A stretch of DNA of 64,000 nucleotides from positions 99,409 to 163,408 of the forward strand of contig NZ_JAHLQH010000012.1 of assembly GCF_018918325.1 (NCBI RefSeq), given 5' to 3'. The stretch is from Clostridium sp. MSJ-8 (GTDB taxonomy: Bacteria; Bacillota; Clostridia; Clostridiales; Clostridiaceae). This document shows, piece after piece, positions 1-8,029 of this stretch. Below the pieces are notes generated by a model. It searched no databases. It was not told the origin of the DNA and saw only the letters and a program-made list of their open reading frames with translations. Numbering within the stretch: the stretch's first letter is position 1; every line of letters starts with the position of its first letter. Position numbers and translations under genes: made by a program.

Positions 1-495
1 ATAAAAATGACAGCAGGAACAACTGGAATGTCTACTGAATATATAGAGAAGCGAGAAGAAAAGATGACTAATAGCTTTATATTTGATTTGGTCAATCAAG
101 TATATGCATATACTCCAGGTAAGGAAGCACCTAAGGATAAGATATTTGAAGCTGAGTCAAAGGTAGTTAGAGAATTAGCTGAGAAGGGAAATTGTGTTAT
201 AATAGGACGTTGCTCAGATTATGTATTAAGAGATGAAAAGAATGTAATAAGTTTATTTTTACATGCGTCTCTAGAAGATAGAATTTCTAGAGTTATAAAA
301 AGGGAAGGACTTTCCGAAAAGGATGCCAAAGAAAAGATTCATAAAATGGATAAATTAAGAGCAGATAATTATCATTATTATACTCATAGATTTTGGGGCT
401 ATTCAGGTAATTATGATTTGTCTATTGATACAAGTATAGGAGAAGAAGTGATTGAAGAAATTATAAAGAAAATACTACCTAATTTAAATCATTAA
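1..495 (+). CDS. cytidylate kinase-like family protein (5' end outside window)
   Basis: The frame is open from base 1 and ends with TAA at 493-495, so the window holds only the C-terminal part; the P-loop half lies upstream. The visible 164 or so codons include CVIIGRCSDYVL, the strand and helix typical of cytidylate kinase-like (AAA_33/Cmk-like) proteins, then a LID-like stretch VIKREGLSEKDAKEKIHKMDK followed closely by RADNYHYYTHRFWG. Family members resemble Cmk but usually stand alone, and their substrate is uncertain. The first visible ATG (base 7) is internal and not the real start. The gene runs directly into palindromic repeat copy 1, which probably supplies its terminator. Family call is fairly firm; exact function is not. 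Confidence 0.8.
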   Translation: MKMTAGTTGMSTEYIEKREEKMTNSFIFDLVNQVYAYTPGKEAPKDKIFEAESKVVRELAEKGNCVIIGRCSDYVLRDEKNVISLFLHASLEDRISRVIKREGLSEKDAKEKIHKMDKLRADNYHYYTHRFWGYSGNYDLSIDTSIGEEVIEEIIKKILPNLNH

Positions 496-505
496 TATAT
501 TTCAA

Positions 506-894
506 TAATTAATATAAAAATTATATTTTATAAGTAAATAAGATAATGTATATAAAATCCAATGTTATTTAAATATAATTAAAATTATGTTTTCTAATGA
601 TTAGTATCAAATATTATGTGTTTTCATAAATAGCATAATTTCATTAAGTATTTCTAAATATAAAAAAATTAAGGTAGCTAAATGTTGTAAACTCACTAAA
701 GTTCAAACAGTACAACATTTTAAACGCTACCTTAATTTTTTTACAATAAGAAATACTAAAATTCATTATGAAGATTTATTCAAAGCAATAATATTGATAC
801 TAATTAAGAAAATCATAATATTAGCATTATCAAATAACATTGGATTTTTCACTATAATACTATTTACTTAAATCATTAAAATTTGATATTAATC
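506..894. repeat. nested giant palindrome, copy 1
   Basis: The left arm (about 506-660) and right arm (about 745-894) are imperfect reverse complements along almost their whole length. Matching landmarks are AATCCAATGTTATTT (about 557-571) against AAATAACATTGGATTT (about 832-847), TTAGTATCAAATATTAT against AATAATATTGATACTAA, and an outermost ATTAATATAAA against TTTGATATTAAT. The centre is a strong terminator-like hairpin (662-742). The element starts about 10 bases after a stop codon and is followed by a tail and a MITE-like element. Near-full copies lie at 41368-41745 and 48814-49190, a reduced one at 43700-43910. Confidence 0.85.
662..742 (+). terminator. core hairpin of palindrome copy 1, intrinsic terminator
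   Basis: The stem AATTAAGGTAGC / GCTACCTTAATT continues into AAATGTTGTA / TACAACATTT. It encloses the loop module AAACTCACTAAAGTTCAAACAG and ends in T7. An A-run precedes the left arm, so it could terminate transcription from either side. Confidence 0.75.
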
Positions 895-1013
895 AACTGA
901 AAAGATAAATAATCAAAAATAAACAAAGTCAATAATTTTTTTGCTAGAAATTCTGAAGCCTTAAGATACTTTCAGACAATACAGATATACTAAAATAACC
1001 ATAACGCTTAAAT

Positions 1014-1167
1014 AATTAAAATATAATAGGCTTAGTGGAAGTAACCATTATTGTTAGGGTTAGAATTATAGGTAGATATAGAATAATATAACCATGAAGA
1101 ATTAAAGGCTAGGTAAGATTAGTATGGAACAATCGGTTACTGAAACTAATGCTATTATATTTTAATT
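1014..1167. repeat. MITE-like element A, copy 1 (154 bp)
   Basis: The terminal inverted repeats are long: AATTAAAATATAATAG then CTTAGTGGAAGTAACC on the left, and the reverse complement of GGTTACTGAAACTAATG plus CTATTATATTTTAATT on the right. No reading frame inside. Related copies occur at 1524-1675, 2562-2704 and 41865-42016, with right-end fragments at 2750-2780, 43963-43996 and 49244-49272. No transposase of the family is visible in the window. Confidence 0.8.
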
Positions 1168-1210
1168 ATAAAACTGCTTTGTGGAATCAATATCATTCTA
1201 TTTTAATTGA
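1168..1210. repeat. right-end fragment of MITE-like element B
   Basis: AAACTGCTTTGTGGAATCAA followed by TATCATTCTATTTTAATT matches the right end of element B (2413-2565). Only this end is present, abutting the right end of element A. The same A-end/B-end junction recurs near 2700-2745. Confidence 0.65.
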
Positions 1211-1523
1211 TATTGATGAATAATTCTGTATAATTAAGGACATAATAAACAAATGAAAAAGAAATTTATAGGAGCAGGAAGACATGACAAAAGAATATAA
1301 TAGAGACATACATCATTTACATGACAAGAGCTACAAGGATTTATATTCTAAGAAAGAAATAGCAGCAGACTTATTTAAGAACATAATAAAGACCGAATGG
1401 GCGCAGCATATAGATGCAGATAAATTAACTCTAGTTAATAAGTCCTATGTAACATCAGATTATGAGGAAACAGAGACAATATAATAATATTTTTGTTGAT
1501 AATATAGGAAGGTATACTTGAAT

Positions 1524-1675
1524 AATTAAAATATAATAAGATTAGTGGAAGTAACCATTATTGTTATGGCTAAAATTATAGGAAGATATAGAATTATATA
1601 ACCATGAAGAATTAAAGGTTAGTATGAATAATATGGAACAATCGGTTACTGCAACTAATGCTATTATATTTTAAT
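1524..1675. repeat. MITE-like element A, copy 2, inside the rpn pseudogene
   Basis: Same ends and internal sequence as copy 1 with scattered substitutions. It separates the N- and C-terminal parts of the rpn remnant. I see no clear target-site duplication, and the rpn centre is also missing, so a deletion accompanied or followed the insertion. Confidence 0.8.
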
Positions 1676-1944
1676 AATACATGTATCTTCTGCTATATTT
1701 CTGTTAGATCAAAAGATAGATGCAATAGAATTTCTAAATAGAATCCAGGCTATAGCACTGTTTTTTAGTGAATTAAGTGAAGTTGAAACCAAGGCATTAA
1801 AACATTGGATAAGTAATACAGTAGAGAATAGATTAGCAGAAGCTGCAATAGATATATTGGAAGCCGATAGGGAGGATGTGGAACTTATGGTAGCAAATAA
1901 TGCTTTTATACTAAAAGATATGAGAGAAAAATCTAAAGAAGAAG

Positions 1945-2062
1945 GCAAAATAGAAGGTAGAGAGGAAGGTAGAGAGGAAGGAATAAAAGAAGGTAGAATA
2001 GAAGGTAGAATAGAAGGTAAAATAGAAGGTAAAATAGAAGGTAAAGCAGAGGGAAGAACGGA
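1945..2062 (+). repeat. short tandem repeats encoding (E-G-K/R) units
   Basis: Units of six and twelve bases such as GAAGGTAGAATA and GAAGGTAAAATA repeat in frame and encode a run of EG(K/R)xEG residues. This is the usual low-complexity tract of Rpn-type proteins, prone to slippage. It is coding repetition, not a CRISPR array. Confidence 0.8.
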
Positions 2063-2189
2063 AGGAATAGAACTTGCAAAAAAAGTATTCAAATTTTTTG
2101 TGAATGGAGAAAAAATAGAAGATATATCAAGAAAATGTGAAATATCTGAAGATGAAGTTAAAAGAATATTGGATATAAATGATTAATAT

Positions 2190-2340
2190 TATATTGATAC
2201 TAATTAAGAAAATCGTAATATTAGCAGTATCAAATAACATTGGATTTTTTATAAGAATACTATTTACTTAAATCAATAATTTGATATTAATTAACTGAAA
2301 AGATAAGTAATCAAAAAAAGATTAATTCAATAATTGTTTA
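2190..2340. repeat. right half of the nested palindrome only
   Basis: The order ATTGATACTAATTAAGAAAA, AAATAACATTGGATTTTT, TATTTACTTAAATCAATAA, TTTGATATTAATTAACTG matches the right arm and tail of copies 1-3. The left arm and core hairpin are absent, so it cannot fold into the long hairpin. Confidence 0.75.
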
Positions 2341-2412
2341 TGTAGAAATGCAGAATACATAAGATACTAGTTGACAATATAGATATACTAAAAATCATCA
2401 TAATATTTAAAT

Positions 2413-2565
2413 AATTAAAATAGAAGTGATTTGATGGAACAAAGCCTTTTTGCTAGGGTAGAATTAATAATATTTAGAATATATATAATACTATGATAAA
2501 GTGAAGGCCAGTATGAATAAAATTGAGCAAACTGCTTTGTAAAATCAATATCATTCTATTTTAAT
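2413..2565. repeat. MITE-like element B (153 bp)
   Basis: Left end AATTAAAATAGAAGTGATTT and right end (read on the other strand) ATTAAAATAGAATGATATTG are inverted repeats that continue inward to ACAAAGC. It shares the outermost AATTAAAATA with element A but differs inside. A second A copy (2562-2704) abuts it and seems to share the terminal TTTTAAT. Confidence 0.7.
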
Positions 2566-2704
2566 ATGCTTAGTGGAAGTAACCATTATTGTTAAGGTTA
2601 GAATTATAGGATGATATAGAATAATATAACCATGATGAATTAGAGGGTAGTATGAGTAATATGGAACAATCGGTTACTGAAACTAATGCTATTATATTTT
2701 AATT
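2562..2704. repeat. MITE-like element A, copy 3, left end replaced
   Basis: From GCTTAGTGGAAGTAACC onward the sequence follows element A to GCTATTATATTTTAATT. The first dozen bases are those of the adjacent B element's end. The next 76 bases hold a B right-end fragment (2705-2745) and an A right-end fragment (2750-2780), so the stretch is a pile-up of element ends. Confidence 0.7.
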
Positions 2705-2795
2705 ATAAAACTGCTTTGTGAAATCAATATCATTCTATTTTAATATGCTACTGCAACTAATACTTATATATTTTAATTATAGATATTCTTTTAAG

Positions 2796-3161
2796 TTATA
2801 AATCTATATTGCTTCCACTTAACATGAGAGAATAAAAAGTTAAGAATGTAGCAATAAAGTTTTGCCAAGCATCAACTTTATCATCATAGTTTGAATAATC
2901 AGTTTCTAAATATGTTTCGTAATTAAGTAATAAGAAGTAGAATGTACCTATGGCAAATATTCTATTAGATAATAGTTGTAGATAATTATGATGCTTATAT
3001 CTTGTAGTGAAATAATCTGTATTATTTAGAGTATCAATGGCTTGACCTTTCAAGATATAAATATTAGATATAGAAAGTATAAGTGCAATTATGAATAAAT
3101 ATAAAAATGATTCTGATATATCTAAGGTTTGTAGTTTGATATATATATCTTTGTTATCCAT
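2796..3161 (-). CDS. small hypothetical membrane protein
   Basis: 121 residues with no family I can name. A hydrophobic helix near residues 18-36 (LYLFIIALILSISNIYIL) and two weaker hydrophobic stretches (about 68-82 and 104-116) suggest an integral membrane protein with a charged loop. The ATG follows GGAAGTG by a normal distance. It is divergent from the response regulator gene, with an 85-bp shared upstream region, and its 3' end borders the repeat island. No signal peptide cleavage site is apparent. It could be a bacteriocin-immunity-like or resistance accessory protein given the neighbouring BceRSAB-like system, but that is only positional inference. Confidence 0.55.
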   Translation of the reverse strand: MDNKDIYIKLQTLDISESFLYLFIIALILSISNIYILKGQAIDTLNNTDYFTTRYKHHNYLQLLSNRIFAIGTFYFLLLNYETYLETDYSNYDDKVDAWQNFIATFLTFYSLMLSGSNIDL

Positions 3162-3246
3162 AAGTTCACTTCCAATGTATAATTTTTATTATAATAGTAT
3201 GTTATACTAAATATAAAATAATGTGAAAAATAGGTGAGCATAAATA

Positions 3247-3909
3247 ATGAAGAAAATACTGATAATTGAAGATGATAAGAGTATTGCTAGTGAACTAGAA
3301 CAATTATTGAATAATTCGGGATATCTAGCAATTGCTGTAGAAGATTTTAAGAATGTTCTTGAAAATATACTCAAAACATCTCCTGATTTAATTCTTCTAG
3401 ATATTAATATACCATATATTAATGGGGAAGTATTATTAAAGGAATTACGTAAAGAATCCAATATTCCTGTAATTATGGTTACTAGTAAAAATACAGAAGT
3501 AGATGAGGTACTATCTATGAGTTATGGAGCAGATGATTATATTACCAAGCCATATAATCCCACAATATTACTACTTAGAATAGCAGCTATACTTAAGAGA
3601 ACTGGTAGACAATTAGATTCTCTTGTTTATAGAGAATTATCTGTAGATATAGGAAAAGGATTGCTTACAAAGGGCTCTGAACAAATAGTGTTAACCAAAA
3701 ATGAGATGATTATATTTAGGCAATTACTTAATAATCAAGGAAATATTGTTTCAAGAGATGATATTATGACTAACTTGTGGAATAATAATGAATTTATCAA
3801 TGATAATGCTCTTACAGTTAATATAAGCAGGTTGAGGAGTAAGCTTAAAAGTATAGGATATGAAGATGCTATTGAAACTAGAAAGGGTCAAGGTTATGTT
3901 TTAATATGA
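3247..3909 (+). CDS. OmpR-family response regulator (BceR/VirR-like)
   Basis: 220 residues. The receiver domain has the acidic pair at residues 8-10, the phosphoacceptor Asp at about 52 (LILLDINIP) and the conserved Lys in ITKPYNP near 102. The C-terminal half is a winged-helix domain ending in RLRSKLKSIGYEDAIETRKGQGYVLI. The stop overlaps the kinase start by 4 bp (ATGA), and an ABC transporter follows. In Firmicutes this order (regulator, short intramembrane-sensing kinase, BceAB-type transporter) marks a detoxification module against cell-wall antibiotics such as bacitracin or lantibiotics; the drug cannot be told from sequence. Confidence 0.9.
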   Translation: MKKILIIEDDKSIASELEQLLNNSGYLAIAVEDFKNVLENILKTSPDLILLDINIPYINGEVLLKELRKESNIPVIMVTSKNTEVDEVLSMSYGADDYITKPYNPTILLLRIAAILKRTGRQLDSLVYRELSVDIGKGLLTKGSEQIVLTKNEMIIFRQLLNNQGNIVSRDDIMTNLWNNNEFINDNALTVNISRLRSKLKSIGYEDAIETRKGQGYVLI

Positions 3910-4922
3910 AATTTATAAGATACATAAAAGATAGAATAATAGATATTATAATGCTTATTATAGTAGAAATATTAATATCAATGATTTTTTTTGCATTTAA
4001 AGTTCCTAGAGATGTTAAGGTTTCAGTTTCAATTGTAATTGTAGTAGCATTTTTAATTCCATTTACTTTTAACTATTTAAAGAAGAAAAGCTTTTATGAT
4101 AAGTTAGAGCAAAATCTAAAAAATTTAGATAAAAAATATTTGGTTTTAGAAACTATATCTAAGCCAACATTTTATGAAGGTGATATATTATATAAGACTA
4201 TGTATGAAGTTGACAAAAGCATGATAGAGAATCTTAATGTATATAAGCATAACATAAGTGATTTTAAGGAATATATAGAAATGTGGATTCATGAAGTTAA
4301 GATTCCTATTGCAACATTAACTCTTATGAGTCATAACAATAGAGGGACTCTTGATAAGAAATATATAGAACAAATTCAGAGATTAGATGATTATACAGAT
4401 CAAGTGTTATATTATGTTAGAAGTGAAAATGCAGAAAAGGATTATCTTATTAAAGAAACTAATTTGCTTAATGTAATTGGTAAGGTAGCTATGAAAAATA
4501 AGGATTATTTATTAGAGAATAACATAAATTTAGATGTTAAGAATGTTGATTATGTAGTATATACTGATTCAAAATGGTTAGAATTCATATTAAATCAAAT
4601 TATTAATAATAGTATTAAATACAAAAAAGAAAGTGATTCATTTATTAAGATATATGCAGAAGAAACTAAGGATAAGATAATACTTAATATATATGATAAT
4701 GGCATAGGCATTGCAAGTGAAGATATACCTAGAGTATTTCAGAAGTCCTTTACAGGATATAATGGTAGGATAAGAAGTAAGTCAACTGGTATGGGATTAT
4801 ATATAGCAAATCAATTATCTTCAAAGCTAGGACATAAAATAGAGATAGAATCAGTCCAAGGAAAATATACAGATGTGAAGATATCTTTTTCATGTAATGA
4901 TTATTATAGGTTTTCAGATTAA
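3906..4922 (+). CDS. intramembrane-sensing histidine kinase (BceS-like)
   Basis: 338 residues. Two transmembrane helices (about 12-34 and 39-58) are separated by only a few residues, so there is essentially no external sensor domain, as in BceS-type kinases that sense through their partner transporter. The H box has His129 in WIHEVKIPIATL, the N box is NQIINNSIKYK, and the G boxes include YDNGIGIASEDIPRVFQKSF and STGMGLYI. Translationally coupled to the upstream regulator by a 4-bp overlap. About 70 bp separate it from the ATPase gene, where a separate inducible promoter could lie; none is clearly identifiable by eye. Confidence 0.9.
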   Translation: MKFIRYIKDRIIDIIMLIIVEILISMIFFAFKVPRDVKVSVSIVIVVAFLIPFTFNYLKKKSFYDKLEQNLKNLDKKYLVLETISKPTFYEGDILYKTMYEVDKSMIENLNVYKHNISDFKEYIEMWIHEVKIPIATLTLMSHNNRGTLDKKYIEQIQRLDDYTDQVLYYVRSENAEKDYLIKETNLLNVIGKVAMKNKDYLLENNINLDVKNVDYVVYTDSKWLEFILNQIINNSIKYKKESDSFIKIYAEETKDKIILNIYDNGIGIASEDIPRVFQKSFTGYNGRIRSKSTGMGLYIANQLSSKLGHKIEIESVQGKYTDVKISFSCNDYYRFSD

Positions 4923-5010
4923 CATTACAAAATTGTAATATTGAGTAATATTAAACTAACGACAAGTATTCTCTGATTATATAGAATAATAAATGAAAGG
5001 AGTGATACTT

Positions 5011-5778
5011 GTGGAGAGTATTTTAAAGATTGACAATGTAGAAAAATATTATGGTAACAAATCATGTCTTACTAAGGCTATTGATGATATATCATTTGAA
5101 GTAGAAAAAGGTGAATTTGTTGCTATTATGGGTTCATCTGGTAGTGGAAAAACAACATTATTAAATTGTATATCTACTATTGATAGGGTTACAGCTGGAC
5201 ATATATATGTGGATGGAGAGGACATTACAACAATTAAAGGAAATGATCTAAATAGATTTAGAAGAGAAAAGTTGGGATTTATATTTCAAGATTTTAATTT
5301 GTTAGATACATTAACAGCTTATGAGAATATAGCACTTGCATTATCTATTCAAAATATCAACGTAAAAGACATTGAAGGTAGAATAAACAAGGTAGCTTCA
5401 GAACTTGATATACAAGATATCTTAGATAGATATCCTTATCAGATTTCAGGTGGACAGAAACAAAGAGTAGCATCAGCTAGAGCTATAATAACTAATCCGA
5501 AGCTTATTCTTGCTGATGAACCAACAGGAGCATTAGATTCTAAGTCATCTAAGATGCTTCTAGAGAAGTTTAATTATTTAAATAAGGAATTACAAGCAAC
5601 TATACTTATGGTTACTCATGATTCATTTTCTGCAAGTTATGCAAGTCGTGTTATATTTATCAAGGATGGCAAGGTCTTTAATGAAATTATTAGAGGTAAT
5701 TCATCAAGAAAGGACTTTTTTGATAAAATAATAGATGTTTTAACATTGTTAGGTGGGGAGTTAAATGATGCTCTTTAA
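5011..5778 (+). CDS. ABC transporter ATP-binding protein (BceA-like)
   Basis: 255 residues from the GTG at 5011, chosen because AAAGGAGTGA sits 8 bases upstream; an ATG at 4993 lies before that site. Walker [10 protein letters not shown] at residues 41-49, Q-loop FIFQDFNLL, signature ISGGQKQR, Walker [13 protein letters not shown] and switch His in MVTHD are all present. It closely resembles the MacB/LolD/BceA group that powers large FtsX-like permeases. The end overlaps the permease start by 14 bp, so the two are translated together. Likely role: energising removal of peptide antibiotics from lipid II-cycle targets and transmitting flux information to the kinase. Confidence 0.92.
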   Translation: MESILKIDNVEKYYGNKSCLTKAIDDISFEVEKGEFVAIMGSSGSGKTTLLNCISTIDRVTAGHIYVDGEDITTIKGNDLNRFRREKLGFIFQDFNLLDTLTAYENIALALSIQNINVKDIEGRINKVASELDIQDILDRYPYQISGGQKQRVASARAIITNPKLILADEPTGALDSKSSKMLLEKFNYLNKELQATILMVTHDSFSASYASRVIFIKDGKVFNEIIRGNSSRKDFFDKIIDVLTLLGGELNDAL

Positions 5779-7810
5779 GCTTTCATTAAAAAACATAAAA
5801 AAGAGTCTTAAGGATTATGCCATCTATTTCTTTACTCTTATATTAGGAGTTGCAATTTTTTATGTTTTTAATTCTCTAGATTCTCAAACAGTTATGGAAA
5901 GTGTAACTGCATCTACAAGAGAAATTATTAAACTTATGACACGGATAATGTCGGCAGTTAGTGTATTTGTATCATTTGTACTTGGTTTTCTTATTATCTA
6001 TGCATCTAGATTTTTAATGAAGAGAAGAAACAAAGAGTTTGGGATTTACCTTATTTTGGGTATGGGCAAGAGAAAGGTTTCTTTGATTTTATTCTTTGAG
6101 ACATTAATAATAGGACTTCTATCATTAATAGTAGGTCTTGGAATAGGTATAATATTATCACAGTTAATGAGTTTATTAGTTGTAAATATGTTTGAGGCTG
6201 ACATGACTAACTTTACGTTTGCATTTTCAAGTGCTGCATGCATGAAGACTCTTATATATTTTTCTATAATTTATATTGTTGTTATGGTATTTAATACTAT
6301 TAATGTAAGTAGATGCAAGTTAATTGAATTACTTAATTATAGTAAAAAATCTGAGAATGTAAAATTAAAAAATCCTATAATATGTACTGTAGTATTTATT
6401 ATAGCTGCAATTTTTTTAGGCTATGCCTATTATATGGTATCTGGTGGAATGCAACATTTAGAGAAAGTATCAGATATAATAAAACCTATTATCATAGGTT
6501 CAATTTCTACATTCTTTATATTTTGGTCTTTATCAGGGCTTCTTATTAAGATATTTATGTCTATGAAGAAGGTATACTATAAAGGATTAAATAGCTTTGT
6601 ATTAAGACAAGTAAGTAGCAAAATAAATACAACAGTTTTATCTATGACTGTAATATCTATAATGTTATTTATTACAATATGTATATTATCAAGTAGCTTA
6701 TCTGTGAAAAGTTCTCTTACAAAAAACATGAATGAACTTGTACCAGTAGATATTGAATTAAATAAATTATGTAATATAAGTGAAGATAATGGAGCAAAAT
6801 TAGCAAAAGATTCAAGGATATCTATAAGAGAAACTCTAGAAAACAATGGATTTAATGTGGATGATAACTTTAAAGATATAGTAGATGTAGATGTATACAT
6901 GGTGGATGATTTTTCTTTATCTAAATTTTTAGGAAATAAATTAGATGAAGTTGCAAAGAAGAACCCAACATTAATATATGATTATCCAGAGAATATAATG
7001 AAGTTAAGTGATTATAATAAGGTTGCAAAGCTATATGGTAATAAAACTTATACTTTAGCAGATAATCAATATATGGTAGTAGCTGACTTTAAGGATATGA
7101 TTGATATTAGAAATGAAGTATTAGAAAATAATTCAAGTATAGATATAAATGGAACAAAGTATGAACCTAAATATCCAAAATGTCAATATGGATTTTTGGA
7201 TATTGCATCTAGTCATATAAATACAGGTATTATAATATTACCAGATGAAGCACTTAATAATATGACAATATATAAAAAAATAATGTTAGCTAACTATAAG
7301 AATAGCACAACAAAGGGTAAAGAAGAAACAGAAGAAAAAATAAATAAATTAATGCGTAATATATATAATAAGGATTCCTTAATAGCACAAAATACTAGAC
7401 TAGATATAGTTAATTCAAGTGTAGGTTTAAGAGCATTAGTAACATTTATTGGGATATATTTAGGTATCATATTCCTTATATCAAGTGCTGAAATATTAGC
7501 CCTTAAGGAATTAGCAGAGAGCACAGATAATAAAGAGAGATATATGATGTTAAGAAGAATAGGTGTGGATGAAAAAGTCCTTAATAGAGCATTATTTAAA
7601 CAAATAGGTATCTTTTTTATATTTCCTGTATTGGTAGCAATTATTCATTCAATATTTGGAATAAAGTTTTCTGTAGCTATATTAGAAGTTGTGGGAATTG
7701 AAAATTTATTACCATCAATAATAATGACAGCTATATTCTTAATTATTATCTATGGAGGATATTTCTTAATTACTTATATGTGTAGTAAAAATATAATAAA
7801 AGAAAAATAA
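5765..7810 (+). CDS. FtsX-like ABC transporter permease (BceB-like)
   Basis: 681 residues, the usual length of BceB-type permeases. There are about ten predicted membrane helices: one near the N-terminus (about 18-36), three near 57-150, several to about 310, a large external domain (about 325-560), and a last group from about 570 to the end. The external domain is the part that recognises the antibiotic complex in this family. GGTGGGGAG precedes the ATG; the next codon is also ATG, so the exact start may be one codon later. It is the last gene of the module and is followed by a terminator at 7894-7942. Confidence 0.9.
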   Translation: MMLFKLSLKNIKKSLKDYAIYFFTLILGVAIFYVFNSLDSQTVMESVTASTREIIKLMTRIMSAVSVFVSFVLGFLIIYASRFLMKRRNKEFGIYLILGMGKRKVSLILFFETLIIGLLSLIVGLGIGIILSQLMSLLVVNMFEADMTNFTFAFSSAACMKTLIYFSIIYIVVMVFNTINVSRCKLIELLNYSKKSENVKLKNPIICTVVFIIAAIFLGYAYYMVSGGMQHLEKVSDIIKPIIIGSISTFFIFWSLSGLLIKIFMSMKKVYYKGLNSFVLRQVSSKINTTVLSMTVISIMLFITICILSSSLSVKSSLTKNMNELVPVDIELNKLCNISEDNGAKLAKDSRISIRETLENNGFNVDDNFKDIVDVDVYMVDDFSLSKFLGNKLDEVAKKNPTLIYDYPENIMKLSDYNKVAKLYGNKTYTLADNQYMVVADFKDMIDIRNEVLENNSSIDINGTKYEPKYPKCQYGFLDIASSHINTGIIILPDEALNNMTIYKKIMLANYKNSTTKGKEETEEKINKLMRNIYNKDSLIAQNTRLDIVNSSVGLRALVTFIGIYLGIIFLISSAEILALKELAESTDNKERYMMLRRIGVDEKVLNRALFKQIGIFFIFPVLVAIIHSIFGIKFSVAILEVVGIENLLPSIIMTAIFLIIIYGGYFLITYMCSKNIIKEK

Positions 7811-7893
7811 AATATTATTGACTTAGAGTTAACTACATAAGTTAAAGATATTGATAAGTGGATAGATAGCTTATAAGAATAATTAGAGTTATT

Positions 7894-7942
7894 AAATAGT
7901 TGTTTGATATAGTTTGAAACTATATTAAACAACTATTTTTTT
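7894..7942 (+). terminator. intrinsic terminator after the BceRSAB-like operon
   Basis: AAATAGTTGTTTGATATAG pairs with CTATATTAAACAACTATTT around a short TTTGAAA loop, followed by a T-run. One imperfect pair lies mid-stem. Confidence 0.85.
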
Positions 7943-8029
7943 GTATTATCCTAAAATACGAATAATAAGTATAATAAGCATATATTAAAAGTTTAGAAAA
8001 TTTTAGAAAAAGTTATATGGAGGTAATAA

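Larger units (their letters stand above)
1284..2186 (+). pseudogene. broken Rpn-family recombination-promoting nuclease / putative transposase
   Basis: The 5' piece (1284-1484) encodes an N-terminus with HDKSYKDLYSKKEI and LVNKSYVTSDYEETET, the typical start of Rpn/PD-(D/E)XK transposase-like proteins; it has an AGGAGCAGGAAG ribosome binding site. It stops where the family continues into its nuclease core. A 152-bp MITE-like element (1524-1675) follows, then an in-frame C-terminal piece (about 1680-2186) with a helical segment, an EGK/EGR repeat tract and a final HTH-like stretch EDISRKCEISEDEVKRIL. The middle with the catalytic residues is missing, so the gene is inactive. Rpn proteins are reported to promote RecA-independent recombination. 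The 3' piece alone could yield a protein from an internal start but would lack the nuclease. Confidence 0.8.

Noticed and set aside
1945..2062. Possible CRISPR-like short repeats
   Set aside because: Units of 6-12 bases without spacers, in frame with the rpn C-terminus; no cas genes nearby.
1709..2092. Minus-strand frame encoding a Ser/Pro/Ile-rich repetitive protein
   Set aside because: It is the mirror of the EG(K/R) repeat tract of the rpn remnant. The repeat structure and lack of a ribosome binding site explain it without a gene.
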